Shown here piece by piece: positions 1-8,695 of a DNA stretch of 64,000 bases. The notes beneath the pieces are model-generated. The model made no database searches and was not told the origin of the DNA. It worked only from the letters and a program-made list of their open reading frames with translations. This DNA comes from Azohydromonas lata NBRC 102462 (lineage in GTDB: Bacteria; Pseudomonadota; Gammaproteobacteria; Burkholderiales; Burkholderiaceae_C). Every line of letters begins with the position of its first letter. Position 1 is the first letter of the stretch. The stretch is taken from contig NZ_BCTC01000002.1 of assembly GCF_001571085.1 (NCBI RefSeq), forward strand, positions 62,001 to 126,000, read 5' to 3'. The position numbers and the translations under genes are program-made.

Positions 1-48
1 CAGCGTCAACCGTTGCCTTTGCGCAAGCCCACCGAAGAAGGACCCGCC

Positions 49-702
49 ATGAAACACCGCCTCATGCTCACCACGCTGGCCCTGGCGCTGGCTTCCGCCA
101 CCGCGCTCGTGGCTGAACCCCTGCGTGCGCAGGAGGTGCGGCTTTACGGCGAGCAGGAGGCGGTCGATCCGCAGGACGTGGCCGCCATCCTGGGCGCGCC
201 GCGCAAGATCAAGTACCGCGCGCTGCGGCTGCTGGATGACGCGCCCGCCGCCCCGCAGCAGATGGCGCTGGCCACCACGGGCCAGGCGGACCCTGGTGCC
301 CCTCCCTCCACGGCCGCCGCCACGGTTGCCGCCGCGGCCGATGGCGCCCCCGCGGCGGCGCAAAGCACGTCGGCCCTGGCGCTGCCGGTGCAATTCGCCT
401 TCAACTCCGCCGACCTCCTGCCCGCGGCGCGGCGCCAGCTCGACGCGCTGGCCCAGGGCATCAAGCTGCTCCCGGCCAGCCGCGCGGTGCTGATCGAAGG
501 CCACACCGACGCCGCCGGCTCCCAGGTCTACAACGAGCAGCTCTCGCTGCGGCGCGCGCAGTCGGTGCGGCGCTACCTGGTGGCGCAGTACGGCATAGAG
601 CCGGCGCGGCTGCGCGCGGTGGGCCTGGGCGAGTACGACCCGCTGCCCGGCCGCGACCCGCATGCGCCGCAGAACCGCCGCGTGCAATTCCGCGGCGAGT
701 GA
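49..702 (+). CDS. OmpA-family cell-wall-binding envelope protein
   Basis: Protein of 217 residues. The start at 49 is preferred to an upstream start at 13 because GAAGAAGGA lies just before it and it opens directly into a signal peptide: a basic MKHR, a hydrophobic Leu/Ala core and a likely cleavage near LRAQE. A low-complexity Ala/Pro linker (about residues 70-110) leads to a C-terminal OmpA-like domain (about 112-217). That domain shows the usual peptidoglycan-binding features, including EGHTDAAGS and an LSLRRAQSV helix. By family it should be periplasmic or outer-membrane associated and tether the envelope to murein. It lies about 100 bases upstream of the ECF sigma gene and on the same strand, so it may share the promoter or be a target of that sigma factor. 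The domain is clear; the specific role is unknown. Confidence 0.85.
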   Translation: MKHRLMLTTLALALASATALVAEPLRAQEVRLYGEQEAVDPQDVAAILGAPRKIKYRALRLLDDAPAAPQQMALATTGQADPGAPPSTAAATVAAAADGAPAAAQSTSALALPVQFAFNSADLLPAARRQLDALAQGIKLLPASRAVLIEGHTDAAGSQVYNEQLSLRRAQSVRRYLVAQYGIEPARLRAVGLGEYDPLPGRDPHAPQNRRVQFRGE

Positions 703-800
703 GCCTGCCCGGCACACGCCGTCCACGCGGTTCCCATTCAACAAGGCGGCCTCTACCATGAACCCTCTACCGCTCCCCGTGCCATCGGCGCACTTCCACC

Positions 801-1391
801 ATGGACAACGACGAGGTGCTGCGGCTGCTGGCGCGCATAAGCCAGGGCGACGAGGCCGCTTTCCGCGAGCTCTACAGGGCCTTCTCGCGTCGGCTTTATG
901 CCTACGTGATCCGAAAACTCGGTAACGAAGCGCAGGCGGAGGAAATCGTGGCCGACACCCTGTACGAAGTCTGGAAGGCACCGGATCGCTTTCGCGGCGA
1001 TTCGCTGTTCAGCACCTGGCTCATCGGCATTGCGCGCAACAAGGTGCTCATGGCCTTCCGCTCGCGCAAGCCCGACGCGATCCATGAGGACTTGCAGGAC
1101 ATCGCGGAAGTGGTGGCCAGCGAGGACGCCGGCGCCTTCGAGCTGCTGGCGCAGCGCCAGCGCCGCGAGGGCGTGCAGCACTGCATGGAGCGCCTCACGG
1201 ACGAGCACCGCGAAGCCATCCACCTCGTGTTCTACGAAGGCATGGCGCTGGCCGAGGTGGCGCAGGTGCAGGACTGCCCCGAGAACACCGTCAAGACCCG
1301 GCTCTTTCACGCGCGGCAGAAGCTGCGCAACTGCCTGAAGCTGCTGTTGGAGCGCGAAGGCGGCGGATCCCTCTCAGGAGCAGCGCCATGA
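801..1391 (+). CDS. ECF-type RNA polymerase sigma factor
   Basis: Protein of 196 residues with the two-domain layout of extracytoplasmic-function sigma-70 factors. Region 2 (about residues 14-85) contains the core-binding helix and the -10 recognition stretch around FSTWLIGIARNK. Region 4 (about 125-180) holds the helix-turn-helix with CPENTVKTRLFHAR. It should direct RNA polymerase to a small envelope-stress or signal-specific regulon. No strong Shine-Dalgarno precedes the ATG at 801, but it is the first start compatible with region 2. The stop overlaps the start of the next gene by four bases (ATGA), so it is translationally coupled to its presumed anti-sigma factor, the usual arrangement. 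Confidence 0.93.
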   Translation: MDNDEVLRLLARISQGDEAAFRELYRAFSRRLYAYVIRKLGNEAQAEEIVADTLYEVWKAPDRFRGDSLFSTWLIGIARNKVLMAFRSRKPDAIHEDLQDIAEVVASEDAGAFELLAQRQRREGVQHCMERLTDEHREAIHLVFYEGMALAEVAQVQDCPENTVKTRLFHARQKLRNCLKLLLEREGGGSLSGAAP

Positions 1392-2065
1392 ACGACCAAC
1401 GCCTGGAAGAACTGCTGCCGTTCTACGTCAACGGCACGCTGGCCGAGAGCGAGCGCGAGCAGGTGGAGCGCTGGCTGCAGGCCCATCCCGACGCACAGGC
1501 CGAGGCGCAGTGGCTGCGCTCGCTGCAGACCCGCGTGCGCGAGGACGTGCCGCCGGTGTCGGCCGAAGTGGGCCTGGAGCGCGCGCTGCGGCGCATTCGC
1601 ACGGAAGGGCCCGCGCCGCAGGGCGTGCGGCGCGCGGCGGTGCAGCCGGGCCTGTGGGAGCGGCTGCGCGGCGCGCTGGCCTCGCTGGTGCCGCCGTCCA
1701 TCGTCCGGCCCGCGCTGGCCGGCGCGCTGGCGCTGGTGGCGGTGCAGGGCCTGGTGATCGTGCAGCTCATGGAGCGCCACGAGGACGACAGCACCGAGCT
1801 GCGCACGCTGCGCAGCGATGCGGTGCCGCTGGAGCAGGGCCCCTACCTGAAGCTGAACTTCAAGGCCGATGCCCGCGAGGCCGACATCCGCATGCTGCTG
1901 GTGGGCATCAACGGCAGCCTGGCCGCCGGGCCGGGGCAGTTGGGCGACTACTACGTGCACGTGCGCGTGCCGGCGCAGCGGCTGGACGCCATCACCGCGC
2001 AGCTCAAGGTGAACCCCATCGTGGACGGCGTGGCGGTCGTGGACGGCCTGCCGGCGCGGCAGTGA
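1388..2065 (+). CDS. Membrane-anchored anti-sigma factor, zinc-free type
   Basis: Protein of 225 residues. The N-terminal helical part (about 1-50, with EELLPFYVNGTLAESERE) resembles the anti-sigma domain of ZAS proteins, but I see no HxxxCxxC zinc motif. One hydrophobic segment near residues 98-122 is a probable inner-membrane helix. The remaining roughly 100 residues should be periplasmic and could sense the signal. By position (four-base overlap with the ECF gene) and architecture it should hold the sigma factor at the membrane until released. It is followed after 26 bases by a secreted caspase-like protease, an obvious candidate partner. The anti-sigma assignment rests on context and weak motif resemblance. 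Confidence 0.8.
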   Translation: MNDQRLEELLPFYVNGTLAESEREQVERWLQAHPDAQAEAQWLRSLQTRVREDVPPVSAEVGLERALRRIRTEGPAPQGVRRAAVQPGLWERLRGALASLVPPSIVRPALAGALALVAVQGLVIVQLMERHEDDSTELRTLRSDAVPLEQGPYLKLNFKADAREADIRMLLVGINGSLAAGPGQLGDYYVHVRVPAQRLDAITAQLKVNPIVDGVAVVDGLPARQ

Positions 2066-2091
2066 CGCCCCGGACCGGGAGCCGGCACGCG

Positions 2092-2913
2092 ATGCAGCCG
2101 CTGCGACGCTCCCTGTGCGGGGCCGCGCTGCTGGCCGCGGCCGGCGTGCGCGCCGTCCCGGCCGAGCCGCCTGAGCGCCGCGTGGCCCTGGTCATAGGCA
2201 ACAGCGCCTACCGCGTGGGGCCATTGAAAAACCCGACCGCCGACGCGCAGGCCATGGCGCAGGCGCTGCGCGCGCTGAGTTTCGATGTCTCGCTGGTGCA
2301 GGACGCGCCGCTGCGCGAGCTCATCGAATCCTTCCGGCGCTTCTCCATGGACTCGCGCGGCGCGGCGGTGCGGCTGATCTTCTACGCCGGCCATGGCCTG
2401 CAGGTGAAAGGCCGCAACTACCTGCTGCCCGTGGACAGCGAGATCCGCGCCGAGGACGAGGTGCCGGCCAAGAGCGCCGACCTCAACGAGCTGCTGGAGC
2501 GCCTGGGGGCGCTGCCGCAGGGCATCAACATCGTCATCCTGGACGCCTGCCGCAACAACCCGTTCTCCGGCGCCGAGATTCTTGGGCCGGACGGGCGGCG
2601 GCTGAAGTTCCGCGGCGCCACGCCGGCCGGGCTGGCGCCGGTGGAGGCGCCGCTGGGCTCCATGGTGGCCTTCTCCACCGCGCCCGGCGGCGTGGCGCTG
2701 GACAACCCCAAGGAGCCGCACAGCCTCTACACCAAGCACCTCCTGGGCGTGCTGCAGACGCCGGGGCTGCCCATAGAGATGGTGTTCAAGCAGGTGCGCC
2801 TGAGCGTGGCGCGCGAGACCGGCCGCGTGCAGGTGCCCTGGGAAAGCTCCAGCCTGACGGGGGATTTCTGCTTCAAGCCCGGGCCGGGCGGGGGCTGCGC
2901 GGTGGTGAGGTGA
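2092..2913 (+). CDS. Secreted caspase-family (peptidase C14) protein
   Basis: Protein of 273 residues. The ATG at 2092 gives a short signal-like N-terminus (MQPLRRSLCGAALLAAAG), then the p20-type caspase fold from residue 24 (RRVALVIGNSAYRVGPLKNP). The catalytic His is in FYAGHGLQVKGRNYLLPVD and the catalytic Cys in VILDACRNNPF. These are the two hallmarks of the metacaspase/paracaspase C14 family. Bacterial relatives often carry extra repeats; this one ends soon after the p20 core, with a late Cys-containing tail. It is the last gene of the OmpA / sigma / anti-sigma set and is followed by a terminator. A role in cleaving the anti-sigma factor, or as an output of the regulon, is inference. 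Peptidase activity is likely because both catalytic residues are present. Confidence 0.88.
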   Translation: MQPLRRSLCGAALLAAAGVRAVPAEPPERRVALVIGNSAYRVGPLKNPTADAQAMAQALRALSFDVSLVQDAPLRELIESFRRFSMDSRGAAVRLIFYAGHGLQVKGRNYLLPVDSEIRAEDEVPAKSADLNELLERLGALPQGINIVILDACRNNPFSGAEILGPDGRRLKFRGATPAGLAPVEAPLGSMVAFSTAPGGVALDNPKEPHSLYTKHLLGVLQTPGLPIEMVFKQVRLSVARETGRVQVPWESSSLTGDFCFKPGPGGGCAVVR

Positions 2914-2941
2914 GGCGCCTCGCGCAGGCCGCGTGGCCCAC

Positions 2942-2968
2942 ATGCCCGCCTCGGCGGGCATTCCTTTT
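2942..2968 (+). terminator. Rho-independent terminator after the caspase gene
   Basis: ATGCCCGC and GCGGGCAT pair around a CTCG tetraloop, followed by TCCTTTT. It lies 29 bases after the caspase stop and closes the sigma/anti-sigma/caspase transcription unit. Confidence 0.75.
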
Positions 2969-3024
2969 GGGGGCCCTCTGAAGACGGCCGTGTGACCTTC
3001 TTCACGCGCGAGGCGGGTGCTCGC

Positions 3025-3042
3025 GGTTCAAGCTTTTGAACC
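3025..3042. promoter_or_regulatory. 18-bp palindrome upstream of small unknown gene
   Basis: GGTTCAA and TTGAACC arms are exact inverted repeats with a GCTT spacer. It lies about 65 bases before the start of the 75-residue gene, a position that suits an operator. A hairpin in the 5' leader is equally possible. Confidence 0.4.
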
Positions 3043-3106
3043 ATGAACGGCGGCGCGCGGGCCCGCAACCCAAGGGCATCCAGTCACCGCTTTCAAGGAG
3101 CCCTTC

Positions 3107-3334
3107 ATGAACGCCTCGACCATGACCCGCACCGAGCACGCTCAAGCCTCGTTCGAGCTGCGCTACAGCTCGCTGCTGCAGCAGGACCGCGTCTTCGCCT
3201 TCCCCTGCGACGAGGCCGGCCATGTGGACATCGACGCGCTGGACGCCCGCACCCGCCTGGACTACTTCTACGCCCGCACCGTCATCGGCCGCGAGTTCGC
3301 ACGCCCGGTGGTCGCCCCGGTCACGCTGCACTGA
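3107..3334 (+). CDS. Small conserved-looking hypothetical protein
   Basis: A 75-residue protein that I cannot assign to a family. It is supported as a real gene by a clean AAGGAG seven bases before the ATG and by isolation between a terminator and the next promoter. The sequence is soluble-looking and acidic in the middle (CDEAGHVDIDALDARTR), with no signal peptide or membrane segment. It contains one Cys and ends in a hydrophobic VVAPVTLH tail. It is preceded by an 18-bp palindrome that could regulate it. No function is proposed. Confidence 0.6.
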   Translation: MNASTMTRTEHAQASFELRYSSLLQQDRVFAFPCDEAGHVDIDALDARTRLDYFYARTVIGREFARPVVAPVTLH

Positions 3335-3642
3335 GCCGCCGCGTGGCAGCGAACCCGCACCGTTGATCCTGGGCTTGTCCAAGCGCCTGCCGCCCACGTT
3401 GGCGGCGAGTCCTTGGACAAGCTCAGGGAGGGCTTTTCAGGTGCCGCCGGTCCCGTCGCCGGGGCCGGCCTGCGGCGCCTGCGCCTGCGCGGCCGGATGG
3501 CGGCTCACGTCGAACAGCGGCCGCAGCCGCCCGGGCGGCGTTCCAAGCCGTGGATGTCCGATTCCTTGCTTTCCGGCCGTTGTCAACCTCTGGTCAGGGG
3601 CAGCTATACACTGGCCCGTTTTGACAAACGGTAACCGCTGTA
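3335..3642 (+). promoter_or_regulatory. Intergenic region with a possible promoter for the fusion gene
   Basis: This 308-base gap holds no convincing gene. Near its end TTGTCA (3580-3585) and TATACA (3605-3610) make a sigma-70-like pair with a long 19-base spacer, followed by the 1050-residue ORF at 3643. The rest is GC-rich sequence in which I recognise nothing. Confidence 0.4.
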
Positions 3643-6600
3643 ATGCTCCAGCGCCCCGACATGCTTTACCCCTCCGGCTCGGTCCTGATGCACCCGACGC
3701 TGAAGCTGGAGCGATCCCGGATGTACGGCTTTTTCGTGGCCGGCACCCTGGAGCGGCTGCAGGCCAGCGTGGACGCCACGCTCACGGCCGTGGCCGGCGC
3801 CAAGATGCGCTTCAGGGTGTTGTCGCCCTACGTGATGCTCACCTTCACGCAGGTGCGGCACGCGTACTCGGACTGGCCCTCCGACGAGGCCAAGGGCTGG
3901 GGCGAGGAAACCGACATCGTCACCTGGGTGCTGGTGGGCCAGTCCGACCACGGCAGCGCCGGCATCGATGCGGTGTACCTGTACCCCTGCCACATCTGGG
4001 TGGACGACTGCATGGCGCTCATCAACGGGCGCGAGCTGTACGGCTACCCGAAGTACGAGTGCGCGTGCACCTTGCCGCAGGACGGTGCGCCGGCCACGCG
4101 CTTCACGCTGGCGGCCAAGGGCTTCGAGCCGTTCTCGCCCGACACCCGGCTGGCCATGCATCCGCTGCTGGAGGTGCAGGCGGTGGGCGACGTGCCCCCG
4201 CCCACGCCGCTGCGGTCGCTGGAAGAGCTCATCGAGCAGGCCATCCAGCTGATGGCCGCGAGCCTGCCCGGCTTCCTGGCGCTGGATGCCCAGGGCTGGG
4301 AGAGCGTGGCGCAGGCGCTGCGCTCCAGGAGCGTGGAGCAGATCTTCCTGAAGCAGCTGCCTGACGGCAGCGGCGTGAAGGCGGTGTACCAGGCGCTGGT
4401 CACGGCGCCGGCGCAGATCACGGCGCTGCGCCAGGTGCAGCTGCTGCACGGCGAGTACCAGTGCCTGCTGCACCGCTTCGCCAGCTTCCCGCTGGAGCGC
4501 TCGCTGGGGTTGCAGCTGGGCGCGCAGCCCGCGCTGCTGCCCTTCTGCCTGGACCTGGATTTCCAGGTGCCGGCCGCGCGCGAGCTCTACGACAACTCCG
4601 TCGTGGCGCCGCAGAAGGTGGCCATCCTCGGCGGCGGCGTCTCCGCCATGACGGCCGCCTTCTACCTCAGCGACGAGCCCGGCTGGCAGAGCCGGCGCGA
4701 GATCACGGTCTACCAGCAAGGCTGGCGGCTGGGCGGCAAGGGCGCCAGCGGCCGCAACGCCGCCCTGGGCCAGCGCATCGAGGAGCACGGGCTGCACATC
4801 TGGTTCGGCTTCTACGACAACGCCTTCAAGACGATACGGCGCGCCTACGAGCTGCTGGAGCGTCCGCCCGGGGCGCCGCTGGCCACCTGGGACGAGGCCT
4901 TCAAGCCGCAGCACTTCATCACGCTGTCCGAGAAGGTGGGGGCGCGCTGGGAGATGTGGCCCATAGACACGCCGCCCACGCCGGGCGAGCCGGGCCAGGG
5001 GCCGGAACGGGTGGACCTGTGGCGGCTGCTGCTCACCACCTTCGAGTGGATGCGGCAGTGGCTGCACACGCTGCACGCCGAGCATGGCGCGGACAGCGCG
5101 GACGGCACGGCGCCGCACGAGGGCGGCTGGCTGCACCGCCTGGCGTTGGCCGCCGGGCATGCCGTGGAGCACCTGGCGCACGACGCCGAGGCCTGCCTGG
5201 CCGCGCTGCAGGCCAGCGCGCTGGCGCTGTGCGGGCCGCCGCAGCCCGGCTCGGCGGAGCTGGCGCTGCACCTGGAGGGCCTGGAGGGCGTGCGCCGGCG
5301 GCTGCAGCGCGACTTCGGCGACCGCGCCGAGGCCGCCCGCGAGGCCGGCACGGACACGGGCGGCGCCCTGGCCGAGCTGCGCCGCCTCTATGCCTGCGTC
5401 GACCTCGCGCTCACGGTGTTCATCGGCTGCCTGCGCGACGGCGTGTTCGTGCACGGCGCGGACGTGATCAACGGCGAGGACTTCCGCGCCTGGCTGCTGC
5501 GCAACGGCGCCAACCCGCGCGTCACCGTCGACTCGCCCCTGGTGCGCGGCTGCTACGACCTGGTCTTCGCCTACGAGGACGGCGACGCCGAGCGGCCCAA
5601 CATCGAGGCCGGCACCATGCTGCGCGGCATGCTGCGCATGGCCTGCGACTACCGCGGCGCCTTCATGTGGAAGATGCAGGCCGGCATGGGCGACGTGGTG
5701 TTCGCGCCGCTGTACGAGGTGCTCAAGCGCCGCGGCGTGAAGTTCGCCTTCTTCCACCAGGTCGAGGAGCTGGTGCCCGGTGCCGAGGGCGGCACGGTGG
5801 AGGCGATCCGCATCCGGCGCCAGGTCGATCTGGCCCCGGGCGTGGCCGAGTACCAGCCGCTGGTGGAGGTCAAGGGACTGCCCTGCTGGCCCAGCGCGCC
5901 CAACCTGGAGCAGCTCGACGCGGCCCAGGCCGCGCTGCTGCAGGACGCGGGCTACGACCTGGAGTCGTACTGGTCGGACTGGGCCGAGCGCAACGAGCGT
6001 GTCCTGGGCCGCCCGCTGCCCACGCGCACGCTGCGCCGCGGCGTGGACTTCGACACGGTGGTGTTCGGCGCCTCCGTCGCCTCGCTGCCGGTGCTCGCAC
6101 CCAAGCTCGTGGCGGCCAGCGAGCCGCTGGCGCGCTGCTGCGGGCAGGTCCGGGCGGTGGCGACGCGGGCCTTCCAGACCTGGCAGGTGGGCGACCTGGC
6201 GCAGTTGGGCTGGACCCTGCGCGGCCGCGAGGGCCAGCCGCCCGTGCTCACGGCCTACGCCGAGCCCTTCGACACTTGGGCGCCCATGGACCAGCTGCTG
6301 CGCCGCGAGGACTGGCCGCCGCTGGACGGGCCGCGCAACATCGCCTACTTCTGCAGCGTGCTGCCGCAGCAGGCGTACCCCCCCGCGAGCGATCACGGCT
6401 TCCCGGCGCGCATGAAGCTCGACGTCAAGGCCGCGGCCATCGCCACGCTGAGCACCGGCATGCAGCCGCTGTGGCCGGCGGTGGCCACCCGGGACGGCTT
6501 CGACTGGAACGCGCTCTACGACCCCGCGCAGGGCCAGGGCGAGCAGCGCTTCGAGGCCCAGTACTGGCGCGCCAACGTCGACCCGTCCGAGCGCTACGTG

Positions 6601-6795
6601 CAGAGCCTGGTGGGCAGCAGCCGCTGGCGCCTGCCCACCGACGGCAGCGGCTTCGCCAACCTCTATCTGACCGGCGACTGGATACGCACCGGCCTCAACG
6701 CCGGCTGCGTCGAGGCGGCGGTGATGGCGGGCATGCAAACCTCCCGCGCGCTGTGCGGGCACCCTGCAGTGATTGCCGGTGAGCGCGACGGCTGA
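3643..6795 (+). CDS. Acetoacetate-decarboxylase-like / desaturase-type flavoprotein fusion
   Basis: A 1050-residue two-part protein. Residues about 1-250 resemble the acetoacetate decarboxylase superfamily (NGRELYGYPKYECA region). From about residue 325 a dinucleotide-binding fingerprint (KVAILGGGVSAMTAAFYL) opens a long FAD-dependent oxidoreductase related to phytoene/zeta-carotene desaturases and amine oxidases. It has the family's second motif, GWRLGGKGASGRN, then EEHGLHIWFGFYDNAF, and a C-terminal FAD-closing segment (NLYLTGDWIRTGLNAGCVEA). By family it should oxidise or desaturate a hydrophobic substrate. No carotenoid or hopanoid genes lie nearby. ATGs at 3661 and 3691 are alternative starts. 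The gene appears monocistronic; the downstream cyclase begins 63 bases later. The domain calls are good; substrate and reaction are unknown. Confidence 0.82.
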   Translation: MLQRPDMLYPSGSVLMHPTLKLERSRMYGFFVAGTLERLQASVDATLTAVAGAKMRFRVLSPYVMLTFTQVRHAYSDWPSDEAKGWGEETDIVTWVLVGQSDHGSAGIDAVYLYPCHIWVDDCMALINGRELYGYPKYECACTLPQDGAPATRFTLAAKGFEPFSPDTRLAMHPLLEVQAVGDVPPPTPLRSLEELIEQAIQLMAASLPGFLALDAQGWESVAQALRSRSVEQIFLKQLPDGSGVKAVYQALVTAPAQITALRQVQLLHGEYQCLLHRFASFPLERSLGLQLGAQPALLPFCLDLDFQVPAARELYDNSVVAPQKVAILGGGVSAMTAAFYLSDEPGWQSRREITVYQQGWRLGGKGASGRNAALGQRIEEHGLHIWFGFYDNAFKTIRRAYELLERPPGAPLATWDEAFKPQHFITLSEKVGARWEMWPIDTPPTPGEPGQGPERVDLWRLLLTTFEWMRQWLHTLHAEHGADSADGTAPHEGGWLHRLALAAGHAVEHLAHDAEACLAALQASALALCGPPQPGSAELALHLEGLEGVRRRLQRDFGDRAEAAREAGTDTGGALAELRRLYACVDLALTVFIGCLRDGVFVHGADVINGEDFRAWLLRNGANPRVTVDSPLVRGCYDLVFAYEDGDAERPNIEAGTMLRGMLRMACDYRGAFMWKMQAGMGDVVFAPLYEVLKRRGVKFAFFHQVEELVPGAEGGTVEAIRIRRQVDLAPGVAEYQPLVEVKGLPCWPSAPNLEQLDAAQAALLQDAGYDLESYWSDWAERNERVLGRPLPTRTLRRGVDFDTVVFGASVASLPVLAPKLVAASEPLARCCGQVRAVATRAFQTWQVGDLAQLGWTLRGREGQPPVLTAYAEPFDTWAPMDQLLRREDWPPLDGPRNIAYFCSVLPQQAYPPASDHGFPARMKLDVKAAAIATLSTGMQPLWPAVATRDGFDWNALYDPAQGQGEQRFEAQYWRANVDPSERYVQSLVGSSRWRLPTDGSGFANLYLTGDWIRTGLNAGCVEAAVMAGMQTSRALCGHPAVIAGERDG

Positions 6796-6857
6796 ACCCG
6801 CGCACCGGTACCGGTGCGTGCCGGCCGCCGCGCCAGCGCGGCCCGGGGGCCGCGCTG

Positions 6858-8573
6858 GTGCTGGCGCTGGCCCTGGCGCTGCTGGCGTGGTGGCTGCCCG
6901 GCGCGGCGCGGGCCGCGGTGACCGTGGCCGCCGACCCGGCCCGGCCCCTGGACCTGATGCGCGACGGCCGGCTGTACCTGGCGGGAGAGGGCGGGCCGCC
7001 CGCCGATGCGCGGCACCTGGAGGCCTGGCTGGCGGGCCTGCAGCCCGTGGCGCGCATGGACCTGCGCGGCGGGCACTACTGGCTGCACGCGGTGGTGCAC
7101 AACCCGTCGGCCGTGTCGCAGTGGGTCGTGGACCCGCATGCCAGCCTGGTCGAGCGCATCCGCGTGCGCGTGCTGGTGCCGGGGCAGCCGGCGCAGGACT
7201 TCGACAGCGGCTACCTCGCCGCCGACCCCCAGTACCCGCTGCACTACGGCGGCGACGTGAACGTGCCGCCCGGGGCCACGGCGCAGGTGCTGGTGCGCAT
7301 GGACAGCCCCTACTTCGCCCGCTTTCCCCGCGTGTCGCTGGTGGCCGAAAACGCCTACCGCCATGCCGTGCTGTCGGAGACCGTGCTGGCGCTGACCGCG
7401 CTGGGCGCCATCGCCACGCTGGCGCTCTACAACCTGTTCCTGTTCTTCGGCACGCGCGACCGGGCGCTGCTGTACTACTCGCTGTACATGCTGTGCGCGG
7501 TCGGGGCCTGGGGCCTGACCTTCCACCTGGGCGCGCAGTGGCTGCACTGGCACGACCTGCACTGGCACTACGTCGGCTTCTTCCTGCTGCCGGTCTTCAA
7601 CGGGCTGTTCTTCATCGAGTTCCTGCAGCTGCAGCGCGTGTCGCCCGGGCTGGCGCGGGCGACGCGGTTCAACATCGTGCTGTCGCTGGCGCTGCTGCCC
7701 AGCTGCTTCCTGGCGCTGCCCTGGGCGCACTCGCTGGCCACGCTGGTGATCTCGATGTCGGTGCTGCTGGCCCTGGCCGCGGGCTGGGTCAGCCTGGCGG
7801 CGGGCTTCGCGCCGGCACGCTACTTCCTGGCGGCCTTCCTGGGGCTGGCGCTGCCGGCCAGCATCATCCTGCCGGCCAACGTGGGCCTGATCGACACGCC
7901 CGTGGGCAATCCCGAGCTGCTGACGCTGCTGGGCAGCGCCTTCGATGCGGTGATGCTGGCCCTGGCGCTGGCCGACAAGATCCGGCTGCTGGCGCGGCAG
8001 AAGGACGAGGTGCTGCAGCGCCTGGACCACGCGCTGGAGCAGACGCGCACCGACCACCTCACCGGCATCCCCAACCGCCATGCCTTCGACACCCTGCTGG
8101 ACCAGGCCATGGCGGCCGGGCGCTCCCACGAGGAGGTGCACCGGGTGCTGCTGGTGATGATCGACCTCGACGGGCTCAAGCGCATCAACGACCGCGACGG
8201 CCACATCCAGGGCGACGCGCTGCTGTGCGAGTTCGCGCGGCTGCTGCGCACGCTCTGCGACGCCCGCACGACGGTGTTCCGTCTGGGCGGCGACGAATTC
8301 GCGGTGCTCAGCGAGGTGGACCACGAGGCCCGGCTGCGCGCGGCGCTGCCCGCGCTGGAGGTGCAGCTGCGCGCGGCGGGCTTCCCCGACAGCGGCGTGA
8401 GCTGCGGCATGGCCTACGGCCGCGAAACGCGCTCGTCCAACCAGCTCATCTCGCGCGCCGACAGCCGCATGTACGCGCACAAGCTGGGCAAGCGCGGGTC
8501 GCGCGAGGCCGGCGAGGGCGCCGCGCCGGCCTATGCGGCGGCGTCCCGCCCGGCGCAGGCCGAGGAGGGTTGA
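6858..8573 (+). CDS. Membrane diguanylate cyclase with 7TMR-DISM sensor
   Basis: Protein of 571 residues. After a signal-like N-terminus comes an extracytoplasmic 7TMR-DISMED2-type domain (about 20-160), a block of seven hydrophobic helices (about 170-365), a short coiled linker and a GGDEF domain (about 395-545). The active-site motif is intact (FRLGGDEFAVL), so it should make cyclic di-GMP from GTP. I see no RxxD inhibitory site at the usual spacing before it. Start uncertainty: GTG at 6858 lacks the basic N-region of a signal peptide, while the frame is open back to 6783 and codes for Arg-rich residues there, though without ATG/GTG/TTG. It lies just before a two-component and partner-switch operon, suggesting joint control of lifestyle. 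Confidence 0.88.
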   Translation: MLALALALLAWWLPGAARAAVTVAADPARPLDLMRDGRLYLAGEGGPPADARHLEAWLAGLQPVARMDLRGGHYWLHAVVHNPSAVSQWVVDPHASLVERIRVRVLVPGQPAQDFDSGYLAADPQYPLHYGGDVNVPPGATAQVLVRMDSPYFARFPRVSLVAENAYRHAVLSETVLALTALGAIATLALYNLFLFFGTRDRALLYYSLYMLCAVGAWGLTFHLGAQWLHWHDLHWHYVGFFLLPVFNGLFFIEFLQLQRVSPGLARATRFNIVLSLALLPSCFLALPWAHSLATLVISMSVLLALAAGWVSLAAGFAPARYFLAAFLGLALPASIILPANVGLIDTPVGNPELLTLLGSAFDAVMLALALADKIRLLARQKDEVLQRLDHALEQTRTDHLTGIPNRHAFDTLLDQAMAAGRSHEEVHRVLLVMIDLDGLKRINDRDGHIQGDALLCEFARLLRTLCDARTTVFRLGGDEFAVLSEVDHEARLRAALPALEVQLRAAGFPDSGVSCGMAYGRETRSSNQLISRADSRMYAHKLGKRGSREAGEGAAPAYAAASRPAQAEEG

Positions 8574-8695
8574 GGCCGGCCGGGGCCGCCCCGGGGAGGC
8601 CGGGATGGCTGACAAGCTGTAACCGGACTGGCACCGGTTGCATTCCCGTGGCGTTTGGCTAGGCGCCGGGGGCGGGGAACAATGCCCTCACTCCG

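Noticed and set aside
3413-3634. 73-residue ORF between the small unknown gene and the fusion gene
   Set aside because: No ribosome-binding site, Arg/Gly-rich composition typical of chance frames, and it overlaps the presumed promoter.
3604-6762. 1052-residue open frame on the minus strand opposite the fusion gene
   Set aside because: It mirrors the plus-strand gene almost exactly, has no recognisable motif and is dominated by His, Arg, Gln and Ala runs. This is the usual antisense artefact of GC-rich third positions.
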